Of a stretch of 64,000 nt of DNA, positions 51,375-58,909 are shown one piece after another. Position 1 is the first letter of the stretch. Each line of letters opens with the position of its first letter. A program made the translations under genes and the position numbers. Source of the DNA: Chloroflexi bacterium OLB14 (GTDB taxonomy: Bacteria > Chloroflexota > Anaerolineae > Anaerolineales > Villigracilaceae); the NCBI GenBank assembly GCA_001567105.1, contig LMZR01000022.1:1-64000 (forward strand), given 5' to 3'. A model generated the notes under the pieces. It worked only from the letters and a program-made list of their open reading frames with translations, made no database searches and was not told the origin of the DNA.

Positions 51375-52443
51375 CCAATTAACAGAAAAACTTATTCGAG
51401 GGTCGGACCCTCTGGCTAAAATATTTTTTGATGTTTTCAAGTTCAAATATTACAGCATGGCATTGTTTTTTGTAGTAACAGGCTTGCTGTATGGATATCT
51501 TATTCCTATTTTATTCAAAGTTCCACCCGTTTCAGATTTGGTTAGTATCATCAATATTGTTTTAGTTTTCCCAGTGGCAGGTTATTATTACAACTATCAA
51601 CCCAAAAGTATTTTGCGGGTGTATCAAAGCATTACGCGCTTTTTCAAAGAAGAGAATGAAGCAAGTATTCCGTTTGAAAAAATTCGAAATTGGCATGCCA
51701 AGCCTATTTGGTGGCTAGTTGGTATGTTAATTGGCTTAATCAGCGCAGGGTTTGGGGTATTGGGCGTAATTAATGGCACCAATTATGTATGGCAGGGAAT
51801 CAATCTAGTGCAAGTGATATTGGTGTATGGCACACGCTTTCTGGCAATGAGTATGATTGGCATCATCGTCATGCGTCACATCGCTACATCTATTGCTTTG
51901 TATAGTGTATTTCAGCATACAATTTTCCCGCTCACATTAAATACCGACAAAATAGAAGTATTCAATAACACCAAAAGATTTTCACTAGAAATTATTGGTG
52001 TTGCGGCAGTTATTGCTCTTAATTTAGGTGTTCAACCATTAGTGATTGATGTCCCTATTCTTGAATATTCATTTTATGTGGCGTTATATTTTATATTCAC
52101 ACCTCTCTCTTTTTTCCTACCGCTTTTACAAGTTCATCGCCGCATGGTGGTAATAAAGAACAACATGCTTGATAAACTTCACAAAGATTATCAGGAAGAA
52201 GCAGAAAAGCTACATGATTCACTCGCCAAAGACCAAAAGAAAGATTTATCTAGTTCCTATTTGAAGCAAACTGAAAGCATGGCATCTATCAAACAAGCAG
52301 TTGAGATTATTGAAAAATCGCCAGACTGGCCCTTTGAAGGTACAATTTTTTATCGGCTCATCATCACTATTCTTTCGCCGTTTTTTTTAGTCATCTTTGA
52401 AATATTTATCAACATTATTAGTAATATACTAACTGGAAGTTAA
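51364..52443 (+). CDS. Polytopic membrane protein of unknown function
   Basis: 359 aa from ATG 51364, inside the end of the MFS gene. Six or so hydrophobic helices (YYSMALFFVVTGLLYGYLIP, WWLVGMLIGLISAGFGVLGV, VYGTRFLAMSMIGIIVMRHI, PILEYSFYVALYFIFTPLSF), a charged cytoplasmic stretch with coiled-coil character (KLHKDYQEEAEKLHDSLAKD), and a last helix at the C-terminus. No family recognised. Overlap with the MFS gene suggests co-translation. Confidence 0.7.
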   Translation: MHNNQLTEKLIRGSDPLAKIFFDVFKFKYYSMALFFVVTGLLYGYLIPILFKVPPVSDLVSIINIVLVFPVAGYYYNYQPKSILRVYQSITRFFKEENEASIPFEKIRNWHAKPIWWLVGMLIGLISAGFGVLGVINGTNYVWQGINLVQVILVYGTRFLAMSMIGIIVMRHIATSIALYSVFQHTIFPLTLNTDKIEVFNNTKRFSLEIIGVAAVIALNLGVQPLVIDVPILEYSFYVALYFIFTPLSFFLPLLQVHRRMVVIKNNMLDKLHKDYQEEAEKLHDSLAKDQKKDLSSSYLKQTESMASIKQAVEIIEKSPDWPFEGTIFYRLIITILSPFFLVIFEIFINIISNILTGS

Positions 52444-52446
52444 ATA

Positions 52447-52484
52447 AAAATGGCTCACGAAATTTCGTGAGCCAAATTTTTTAT
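52447..52484. terminator. Perfect 24-bp palindrome terminator, convergent
   Basis: TGGCTCACGAAA and TTTCGTGAGCCA (52451-52474) with flanking A- and T-runs, between a plus-strand membrane protein and the minus-strand thioredoxin gene. Confidence 0.9.
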
Positions 52485-53023
52485 TGTAAGTGTGAATTAA
52501 ATAAATTTCTAAACTCATCTGCCGAAATAGGACCAATTAATTTTTGAATCAAATTTCCATTTGCATCTAAGAAATAAAATTCGGGTTGATACACAAATCC
52601 TAATTCGTTTTGAAAATTTTTTGTAGCGGGGTCGTCGGCATCTAAGTAAGTAAATTTCACGCGTCCAAAATATTCTGCTTCGAGCCCATGAACCATGGGC
52701 GCCATTTGACGGCAGGTACTTCAGGTGAAGCGAAAAAATTCGACTAACTGTAACTGACCTGATGCCAACGAAACAGTAGATGGATCTGTGGCTTCGAGGC
52801 TATCTCCGCGAGATGTAGCGACTGGCAAAACTGCTGGAATTTGAGTCGCTTCAACTTGGGGGACGGTTGATTCTGTTGCAGGAGCAGAGTCAATGCCTGA
52901 GGTTGCGCTCGGCTGGACAACAGGTGCTTGTGTTTCTGTTGCAACGGCTGGGGAACAAGCAAAAAGTAGTAGTGCGGTCAGCAAGCAACAGGTCAAGAAA
53001 AAGAGGCGCTGGTGTTTTTTCAT
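52481..53023 (-). CDS. Thioredoxin-like lipoprotein, candidate selenoprotein (in-frame TGA at the first CxxC cysteine)
   Basis: One frame of 181 codons is interrupted only by TGA at 52723-52721. Signal and lipobox LFAC (MKKHQRLFFLTCCLLTALLL), a ~65-residue Ala/Thr/Val linker, then a thioredoxin fold: GQLQLVEFFRFT-[TGA]-STCRQMAPMVHGLEAEYF, FTYLDADDPATKNFQNELGF, the Pro loop VYQPEFYFLDANGNLIQKL. The TGA sits where thioredoxins have the first Cys of CxxC; codons after it give S-T-C. Read as selenocysteine the motif is UxxC. A hairpin at 52700-52684 fits a bacterial SECIS. Alternatives: a TGC/TGT to TGA sequence error, or a dead gene. Likely reduces or oxidises thiols on the outer face of the membrane. 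Confidence 0.7.
52684..52700 (-). promoter_or_regulatory. SECIS-like hairpin downstream of the in-frame TGA
   Basis: On the minus strand GCCCAT pairs perfectly with ATGGGC around the loop GGTTC, whose first base is G. The loop starts 26 nt after the TGA. Known bacterial SECIS elements have a G in the first two loop positions and lie about 16-37 nt after UGA. The bases also encode conserved residues APMVHG, so the hairpin could be coincidental. Confidence 0.45.
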
Positions 53024-53097
53024 CTTATCTCCATTTACTTTTTAATGATACTTATTTATGCTAACATCTTACGAAATCTCATAAAACTCTAACCTCT

Positions 53098-53126
53098 TTG
53101 ACGAGGCACACATCCTACGCTATACT
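53098..53126 (+). promoter_or_regulatory. Sigma70-type promoter of the pruA-like gene
   Basis: TTGACG, 17-bp spacer, TATACT, 36 bp before the start codon. Best -35/-10 match in the window. Confidence 0.8.
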
Positions 53127-53161
53127 TGTTTTATATCGCTCAAAATAAAGGAGATTTTCTT

Positions 53162-54808
53162 ATGGCTTTTAAATTAACTTACTCGACCATGTTCAACCCA
53201 CCCGAAGCCTTGCACACAGGTTTTGATAAAGCAATTGCTACCTTGAAAAAAAATATGGGCAAAGAACATGCCATGTTTATTGACGGTAAAGATGTTTTTG
53301 CCGATGAAAAATTTGAAGACCGTTCACCTGTCAATCAAGATTGGGTTTTGGCAGTGATGCAAAAAGGTAATGCTTCACACGCAAAGATGGCAATTGATGC
53401 GGCGCGAAAAGCATTTCCAGCATGGAGCAGAACTCCATGGCAAAAGCGTGTGCAATTGGTTCGTAAAGCCAGTGCATTAATTGAAAAAAGAATTTTTGAA
53501 TTAGGCGCGGCAATGTCTTTAGAAGTTGGCAAGAATCGTATGGAGGCTTTGGGGGATGTGCAAGAAACCGCAGACTTGATGTATTTCCCAGCACAAATGA
53601 TGGAAGAAAACAATGGATTTGTAAAACCGATGTTGAAAGACCCATTAATTGGTTTTGATTCTACAAATACATCTGTGCTTCGACCTTATGGTGTGTGGTT
53701 AGTTATTTCTCCGTTCAATTTTCCATTTGCATTGACTGGTGGACCAACTGGCGCGGCACTTGTGGCTGGCAATACAGTTGTGATTAAACCCGCTTCAGAT
53801 ACTGCTTGGATTGTGCGTTTGTTTGTGGAATGTTTACGTGATGCAGGCATTCCAAATGGTGTAGTGAATTTTGTAACTGGACCTGGCTCTACGTTAGGTC
53901 AAGCCTTAGTAGATAGCCCTGAAATTGACGGGACAACTTTCACTGGCTCATTTGATGTAGGTATGAAGTTGTATCGTGATTTTGCAAATCGCAATTACAT
54001 TCGCCCTGTTGTTTTAGAACTCGGTGGTAAAAACCCTGCCATAGTTTCAAGGAATGCAAATTTAGAAGATGCTGCAACAGGTATTTATCGTTCTGCTTTT
54101 GGTTTGCAAGGACAAAAATGTTCAGCCGCATCTCGCATTTTAGTTGAAGAACCTGTTTATGATGAATTGGTTGCTAAATTAAAATCTAAAGTAGATGCTT
54201 TAGTAATTGGTGACCCAACTGAACGCGCAACGTATTTAGGTCCAGTGATTAATCAAAATGCTTACAACGAATTCAAAGGTTATACAGAAGAGATTAATCA
54301 AGCAAGTGCAACCTTCTTGACTGGTGGAAATGTCAAATCTGGTGGCATGTTTAACAAAGGCTTTTACTGTGAGCCGACGCTTGTGACCAACTTGCCATTT
54401 AGTCACCGCTTGTGGAAGCATGAAATGTTCTTGCCAATTAGTATGATTGGCAAGGTCAGCAGTTTAGATGAAGCCATGCAAATTGCTAACGATGTCAATT
54501 ATGGACTCACTGCTGGCTTCTATGGCAATCAAAAAGAAACTAACTGGTTCTTTGATAATATTCAAGCAGGTGTGACGTATGCGAATCGTCCACAAGGTGC
54601 AACCACAGGTGCTTGGCCTGGTTATCAACCATTCGGTGGTTGGAAAGGCTCTGGCGCAAGTGGTAAAAATGGTGGTGGATATTATTACGTTCAACTTTAC
54701 ATGCACGAGCAAATTCAAACTTCAGTTAAACATGCAACAGCCAAAGTAGCGAAGAAAAAAGTAGTTGCTAAAAAGAAAGTTGCTAAGAAAACTGGGAAGA
54801 AAAAATAG
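53162..54808 (+). CDS. Delta-1-pyrroline-5-carboxylate dehydrogenase-like ALDH with lysine-rich C-terminal tail
   Basis: 548 aa from ATG 53162 after AAAGGAGA. PruA/ALDH4-type body: MFIDGKDVFADEKFEDRSPV, NFPFALTGGPTGAALVAGNT, VLELGGKNPAIVSRNA, catalytic Cys in GLQGQKCSAASRI, GGWKGSGASGKNGGGYYYVQ. Oxidises glutamate semialdehyde (or a related semialdehyde) to glutamate with NAD. The last ~25 residues (VAKKKVVAKKKVAKKTGKKK) are histone-H1-like and outside the enzyme fold. The short spacing of A-rich codons makes a tandem expansion likely. Confidence 0.88.
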   Translation: MAFKLTYSTMFNPPEALHTGFDKAIATLKKNMGKEHAMFIDGKDVFADEKFEDRSPVNQDWVLAVMQKGNASHAKMAIDAARKAFPAWSRTPWQKRVQLVRKASALIEKRIFELGAAMSLEVGKNRMEALGDVQETADLMYFPAQMMEENNGFVKPMLKDPLIGFDSTNTSVLRPYGVWLVISPFNFPFALTGGPTGAALVAGNTVVIKPASDTAWIVRLFVECLRDAGIPNGVVNFVTGPGSTLGQALVDSPEIDGTTFTGSFDVGMKLYRDFANRNYIRPVVLELGGKNPAIVSRNANLEDAATGIYRSAFGLQGQKCSAASRILVEEPVYDELVAKLKSKVDALVIGDPTERATYLGPVINQNAYNEFKGYTEEINQASATFLTGGNVKSGGMFNKGFYCEPTLVTNLPFSHRLWKHEMFLPISMIGKVSSLDEAMQIANDVNYGLTAGFYGNQKETNWFFDNIQAGVTYANRPQGATTGAWPGYQPFGGWKGSGASGKNGGGYYYVQLYMHEQIQTSVKHATAKVAKKKVVAKKKVAKKTGKKK

Positions 54809-54837
54809 TCCGTTGATAATGGACGATAGATAAATAT

Positions 54838-54868
54838 AAAAACGCTGACTTTGATGGTCAGCGTTTTT
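54838..54868 (+). terminator. Terminator after the pruA-like gene
   Basis: AAAAACGCTGAC pairs with GTCAGCGTTTTT around a 7-nt loop. Confidence 0.9.
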
Positions 54869-54905
54869 ATTGTGTGCGGTAAAATTAAGACGAGGAATCA
54901 AAACT

Positions 54906-55175
54906 ATGGAAAATGAAGACTCTTTCACTGTACGCGTGGGAACATTTTTCTTGATGATTGGCTTAGGTGCCTTTGTCTTATTTGTTGTATCTGACATTGC
55001 TGAAAAAGTGAATTTTGATTATCTATTTGTAGCAGTGTTATTGATTGGTATTGGCTGGTATATGCGCCGAGGAAAACCCAAACCGCCGCCAGCAGGTAGA
55101 TTCGCTTGGATTAAAAAGAAATTTGGCAAGGGTAACAGTAAACCCGTTGCGAAACCAAACTCAGAAGAAGAGTAA
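54906..55175 (+). CDS. Small two-helix membrane protein
   Basis: 89 aa from ATG 54906 after CGAGGAATC. Two helices (VGTFFLMIGLGAFVLFVVSD and YLFVAVLLIGIGWYM) and a basic, Pro-rich cytoplasmic tail (RRGKPKPPPAGRFAWIKKKF). Unknown family. Begins a run leading into the CoA-transferase genes; a GGTAAAAT box lies at 54878. Confidence 0.65.
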   Translation: MENEDSFTVRVGTFFLMIGLGAFVLFVVSDIAEKVNFDYLFVAVLLIGIGWYMRRGKPKPPPAGRFAWIKKKFGKGNSKPVAKPNSEEE

Positions 55176-55188
55176 AGAGAAATTTTTT

Positions 55189-56091
55189 ATGTCAAAACTA
55201 ATATCGTTAAAAAAAGCAATTGAACAATTTGTCAGTGATGGTGATGTAGTCTATGCCGCTGGCTTCACCCATTTAATCCCATTTGCGGCAGGGCATGAAA
55301 TGATTCGCCAAAAGAAAAAGAATCTCACCTTAGCCCGCGCCACGCCAGATTTAATCTACGACCAAATGGTAGCCGCAGGTTGTGCAAAAAAAATTATCTT
55401 TTCTTACATGGGAAATCCTGGTGTAGGTTCATTGCGAATTGTGCGCAAAGCAATCGAGCAAGGTCAATTGGAATGGGAAGAATATTCTCACTTCGGTATG
55501 ATCACTCGTTTACAAGCAGGTGCATCAGGTTTGCCGTTTTTGCCTATGAATCAAACAGGTGCAGAAGATTTAGAAATTGCCAATCCATTAATCAAAAGAA
55601 TCGAAGACCCTTACGGTGGTAAAGATGTTGTGGTTGTGCCAGCATTGAATCCAGATGTTGCTATTGTACATGTGCAACGTGCAGATAAAAATGGTAACGC
55701 TCATTTGTGGGGCATCATTGGTGAACAAAAAGAAGCCGCTTTCGCCGCCAAAAAAGTTATCGTCACTGCCGAAGAAATTGTAGATGAATCAGTTATCAGG
55801 TCAGACCCGAACCGCACAATGATTTCAAGCATTATTGTCAATGCAGTTTGTCATGTGCCGTTTGCCAGTCATCCATCTTATTCGCAAGGGTATTATGATC
55901 GTGATAATGAATTTTATTTAGCATGGGACAAAATCAGCGAGTCGCCTGAACTCACAAAAAAATATTTAGATGAATGGGTGTATGGTGTTAAAGATAGAAA
56001 TGCTTACTGGAAAAAACTTGGCGCGAAAACACATAAACGTTTGAAAGTCAAAGCGAAATATAGCGACAAAATAAATTATGGAAGTTATTGA
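55189..56091 (+). CDS. CoA-transferase subunit A (glutaconate CoA-transferase A-like)
   Basis: 300 aa from ATG 55189. Family I CoA-transferase alpha marks: LISLKKAIEQFVSDGDVVYA, GFTHLIPFAAGHEMIRQKKK, NLTLARATPDLIYDQM, NPDVAIVHVQRADKNGNAHL. Closest in style to GctA and relatives that act on dicarboxylic or ring-cleavage acyl-CoAs. The B subunit is at 57504; the intervening genes are a GxxExxY remnant and an alpha/beta hydrolase. The substrate is unknown. Confidence 0.85.
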   Translation: MSKLISLKKAIEQFVSDGDVVYAAGFTHLIPFAAGHEMIRQKKKNLTLARATPDLIYDQMVAAGCAKKIIFSYMGNPGVGSLRIVRKAIEQGQLEWEEYSHFGMITRLQAGASGLPFLPMNQTGAEDLEIANPLIKRIEDPYGGKDVVVVPALNPDVAIVHVQRADKNGNAHLWGIIGEQKEAAFAAKKVIVTAEEIVDESVIRSDPNRTMISSIIVNAVCHVPFASHPSYSQGYYDRDNEFYLAWDKISESPELTKKYLDEWVYGVKDRNAYWKKLGAKTHKRLKVKAKYSDKINYGSY

Positions 56092-56133
56092 TTATCCACT
56101 AATCTTCGCCAATCTACACTAATTTTTGGAGGA
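56092..56133. repeat. GATTAG-type repeat, left side of the GxxExxY unit
   Basis: GATTATCCACTAATCTTCGC and CCAATCTACACTAATTTTTGG. Complement of the repeat at 56580-56613, so the pair brackets the GxxExxY gene in inverted orientation. Confidence 0.75.
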
Positions 56134-56541
56134 ATGATGACAGAATTAATTTATAAAGATGAAGTTTACGCGATTATTGGTGCAGCTATGGAAGTTTATA
56201 ATCAACTCGGACCTGGTTTTAGTGAAGGCATTTATCAGAATGCTCTAGAAATAGAAGTTGATATTCGGAAAATTCCGAACAACCCACAACAAGATATTCT
56301 TATTGAGTATAAAGGTCAAGTTTTAAAAAAGTTTTTCACACCCGACCTCATTTGCTATGAAAACATTATTGTAGAAATAAAGGCTTTAGATAAATTAACT
56401 TCTCGTGAAGAATCACAATTACTAAATTACTTATAAGTAACAGGTATGAAAGTTGGTGTGCTGATTAATTTTGGAGCAGATAAAAAATCTCGAATGGAAA
56501 CGTATGGTTTTCACATCTCAAAAATCTTTCAAGAAACCTAA
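56134..56541 (+). pseudogene. GxxExxY protein with in-frame stop
   Basis: MMTELIYKDEVYAIIGAAME, then GPGFSEGIYQNALEIEVD (GxxExxY motif), PDLICYENIIVEIKALDKLT and SQLLNYL, then TAA at 56434-56436, then VTGMKVGVLINFGADKKSRM in the same frame to 56541. Family members read LLNYLKATGLKVGLLINFG, so the TAA replaces a Lys AAA codon by one substitution. The domain is PDDEXK-nuclease-like and typical of short mobile units between repeats, as here. Probably inactive, or a base-call error. Confidence 0.85.
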
Positions 56542-56579
56542 AATTATTATGAAACCTCGTCTAACAGGAATCAATGACC

Positions 56580-56613
56580 CAAAACCTATTAGCGAAGATT
56601 AGTGCAGATTAGC
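56580..56613. repeat. GATTAG-type repeat, right side of the GxxExxY unit
   Basis: AACCTATTAGCGAAGATTAG then TGCAGATTAGCGGATG, inverted relative to 56092-56133. Its end overlaps the hydrolase start codon at 56616. Confidence 0.75.
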
Positions 56614-56615
56614 GG

Positions 56616-57477
56616 ATGAAATATTTTCAATTCAACAACAACGGCGAGCCATTGCATTTTTTACACGCCAATGGTTATCCGCCAGAGGTTTACAAAAAAT
56701 TATTTGAACTTTTACAAAATCAATATCATCTTTTTGGGATGAAACTCCGCCCGCTTTGGGATGATTCGAAAACAGCAGATGTAAAAGACTGGAAGATTTT
56801 TTCTGATGACTTACTACGCTTCTTATCTGACCGTCAATCTGATTCTGCTATTGCAGTTGGTCATTCCATCGGAGCGACTGTCACCTTACGCGCGGCTCTA
56901 CGCGACCCGAAAAAATTCAAAGCATTGGTTTTGTTAGACCCTGTTTTATTCGTTCCATCTTTTATTTATGCGTGGACAATAATTTATTCACTTGGTTTAG
57001 GAAAAAGACTTCACCCCAGAGCAGAGAGTGCATTGAGAAGGCGAAAAACTTTCGACAATCTCGAAATTCTTTTCCAAGGTTATAGAAAGAGAAATGTTTT
57101 CAAATACATGAGTGACGAAAATTTGAGAGATTACATTGCAGGCATTACCAAACAAACACCTGATGGCACGTATGAATTGGTCTTTTCACCAGAATGGGAA
57201 AGCCACATCTATTTGACAGGTTTACGCGATTTGGATATTTGGAAAAATTTGCATAAATTAGAAATTCCAACTTTAATCATTCGTGGCAGTGAATCAGGTA
57301 CCTTTTTAGAAAAAGCACAGAAATTAATTAAAAAAGAAAAATCCAAAAATTCAAATTGAGGTATTAGAAAAAGCAACACATATCTTCCCGTTAGAATATC
57401 CGCAAGAAGTGTTTGAGAGAATTGATAAATTTATTAGTACAGCGACATTCATGTCGCTTGCGGGAATCGCAAGATAA
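56616..57477 (+). CDS. Alpha/beta hydrolase (C-terminal frameshift)
   Basis: MKYFQFNNNGEPLHFLHANG opens an alpha/beta hydrolase; nucleophile elbow AVGHSIGATVTLRAAL; acid region IPTLIIRGSESGTFLEKAQK. The frame stops at 57359. Removing one A of the A5 run at 57345-57349 continues as KIQIEVLEKATHIFPLEYPQ, which supplies the catalytic His, then EVFERIDKFIS and on to 57477. Start ATG 56616 is part of the flanking repeat. Likely esterase, thioesterase or C-C hydrolase; placement between CoA-transferase subunits suggests the same pathway. Confidence 0.82.
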
Positions 57478-57489
57478 ATCTTGCGGTAC
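57437..57489. repeat. GCGACAT/GCAAGAT double-hairpin repeat
   Basis: GCGACATTCATGTCGC and CGCAAGATAAATCTTGCG, two adjacent hairpins bounded by GTAC. A diverged relative lies at 11160-11215 (GCAAGATTTATCTTGC and GCGATATAAATGTCACGC). It spans the hydrolase stop. Confidence 0.65.
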
Positions 57490-57503
57490 TTGATAGGAGA
57501 ATT

Positions 57504-58280
57504 ATGCCCGAAATAAAATATTCATCTGCCGAGTTGATGATAGTCAATGCGGCGAGGCTGTTGAAAGATGGCGATGTCGTTTTTGTTGGCGTGGGTCAAC
57601 CGAATTTGGCTTGTAATTTAGCCAAACGTACTCATGCCCCAAATTTAGTAATGATTTATGAAGCAGGTGTGATTGGGGCTGAACCAGAACGCTTGCCTCT
57701 ATCTATTGGTGACCCAACTTTGGTGAGTGGCTCATTATCTGTTGTGAGTATGTATGATATTTTTTCAAATTATCTACAACGTGGCAATGTGGATGTCGGC
57801 TTTATGGGTGGCGCACAAATTGATAAATTTGGAAATATCAATGCCACAACGATTGGTGGATATACGAATCCAAAAGTGCGTTTGCCTGGTTCGGGTGGTT
57901 CGCAAGAAATTGCGGCGTGGGCGAATCGTTGTTATATTATGACGCCACATCAAAAAAGACGTTTCCCTGAAAAGGTTGAGTTTATGACATCGGCTGGGTT
58001 TATTCACGGCAAAGGTTCACGCGAAGCGAGAGGATTAAGAGGTGGAGGGATGTTGGCTGTTGTGACGGATATTGGAATTATGGAGCCAGATGAATCAGGT
58101 GAGATGATATTGACAGCACTGCACCCAACTAAAAGCGTGGAAGAAGCGGTGCAAAATACAGGTTGGAGTTTGAAGGTGGCACCCAAAATCCGTGTGACAG
58201 AATCTATCACAAAGAAGGAATTAAAAATTTTAAGAAACGAATTAGATCCAACTGGTATTTACTTAAAGGGTGCAGGGTAA
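57504..58280 (+). CDS. CoA-transferase subunit B (glutaconate CoA-transferase B-like)
   Basis: 258 aa. Marks: GDVVFVGVGQPNLACNLAKR, the catalytic-Glu region IYEAGVIGAEPERLP, VGFMGGAQIDKFGNINATTI, GSGGSQEIAAWANRCYIMTP, FMTSAGFIHGKGSREARGL. The EAG motif keeps the glutamate that forms the enzyme-CoA thioester in GctB, unlike the IpdB hydrolase branch, so true CoA transfer is likely. GGAGAATT precedes ATG. Pairs with 55189. Confidence 0.87.
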   Translation: MPEIKYSSAELMIVNAARLLKDGDVVFVGVGQPNLACNLAKRTHAPNLVMIYEAGVIGAEPERLPLSIGDPTLVSGSLSVVSMYDIFSNYLQRGNVDVGFMGGAQIDKFGNINATTIGGYTNPKVRLPGSGGSQEIAAWANRCYIMTPHQKRRFPEKVEFMTSAGFIHGKGSREARGLRGGGMLAVVTDIGIMEPDESGEMILTALHPTKSVEEAVQNTGWSLKVAPKIRVTESITKKELKILRNELDPTGIYLKGAG

Positions 58281-58309
58281 TGACATTTGGTTAGGAGAAG
58301 AGAGTATTT

Positions 58310-58909
58310 ATGAAATCAGATAAATTCAAATCTTTTGTGGCGGTGATGGTAGCAGTAGTGACTGTATTAGGTGCACTGACTGCATGTTTGGCATCGGTGG
58401 CGGTTTCGGAGGCGAGTGATATGGATTTTGCTGGGGTGGATGCATTAATCCGTGGGCAACGAGCAGAGATTATCAATTATGTTAATGCTTATGAGGAATA
58501 TCGTGCATTTACCAGTTATCGGCGTTATTTGCAACTTGGTTATTATTTAGAACAGCCTGATGAGGTGTGGGGTATAGCGAGCGGGATTAGTTTTTATTTT
58601 TTTAAGCCTCGTTATATCAACCCTGAAGATAGAAGTGAGTATGATCTTGAACGTCAACTGCAGGAGGCTTGGGCAGATGATGCTCAGAGTGAAGATTTGA
58701 ATTCAACTCCTTATTTTTTAGAGTCAGATGTAGAACGTGGACGCTCATCATTCCTGACTGGTAATATGATTGTGTTTGCATTGGCGTTCTGGTTTTTTAC
58801 GGTTGCACAAACTACTGAAAAAAAGATTAAATATTTTTGGGCTGGGTTAGGTATTTTGTTTGGTTTATTTGGTATTATAGGCATTGTGATTGGGAGGTAT
58901 TTCTTATGA
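58310..58909 (+). CDS. Membrane protein of unknown function, upstream partner of a TPR protein
   Basis: 199 aa. N-terminal helix (FVAVMVAVVTVLGALTACLA), an external Tyr/Glu-rich domain (EEYRAFTSYRRYLQLGYYLE), and two C-terminal helices (MIVFALAFWFFTVAQ, YFWAGLGILFGLFGIIGIVI). Ends in ATGA overlap with the next gene, which also starts with a membrane helix and an external helical domain, so the two likely form one complex. AGGAGAAGAG precedes the start. Confidence 0.7.
   Translation: MKSDKFKSFVAVMVAVVTVLGALTACLASVAVSEASDMDFAGVDALIRGQRAEIINYVNAYEEYRAFTSYRRYLQLGYYLEQPDEVWGIASGISFYFFKPRYINPEDRSEYDLERQLQEAWADDAQSEDLNSTPYFLESDVERGRSSFLTGNMIVFALAFWFFTVAQTTEKKIKYFWAGLGILFGLFGIIGIVIGRYFL

Noticed and set aside
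56134-56541. TAA in the GxxExxY gene as a recoding (pyrrolysine-like) event
   Set aside because: Pyrrolysine uses TAG, and the codon replaces an ordinary Lys in a mobile-type gene, so mutation or error is simpler.
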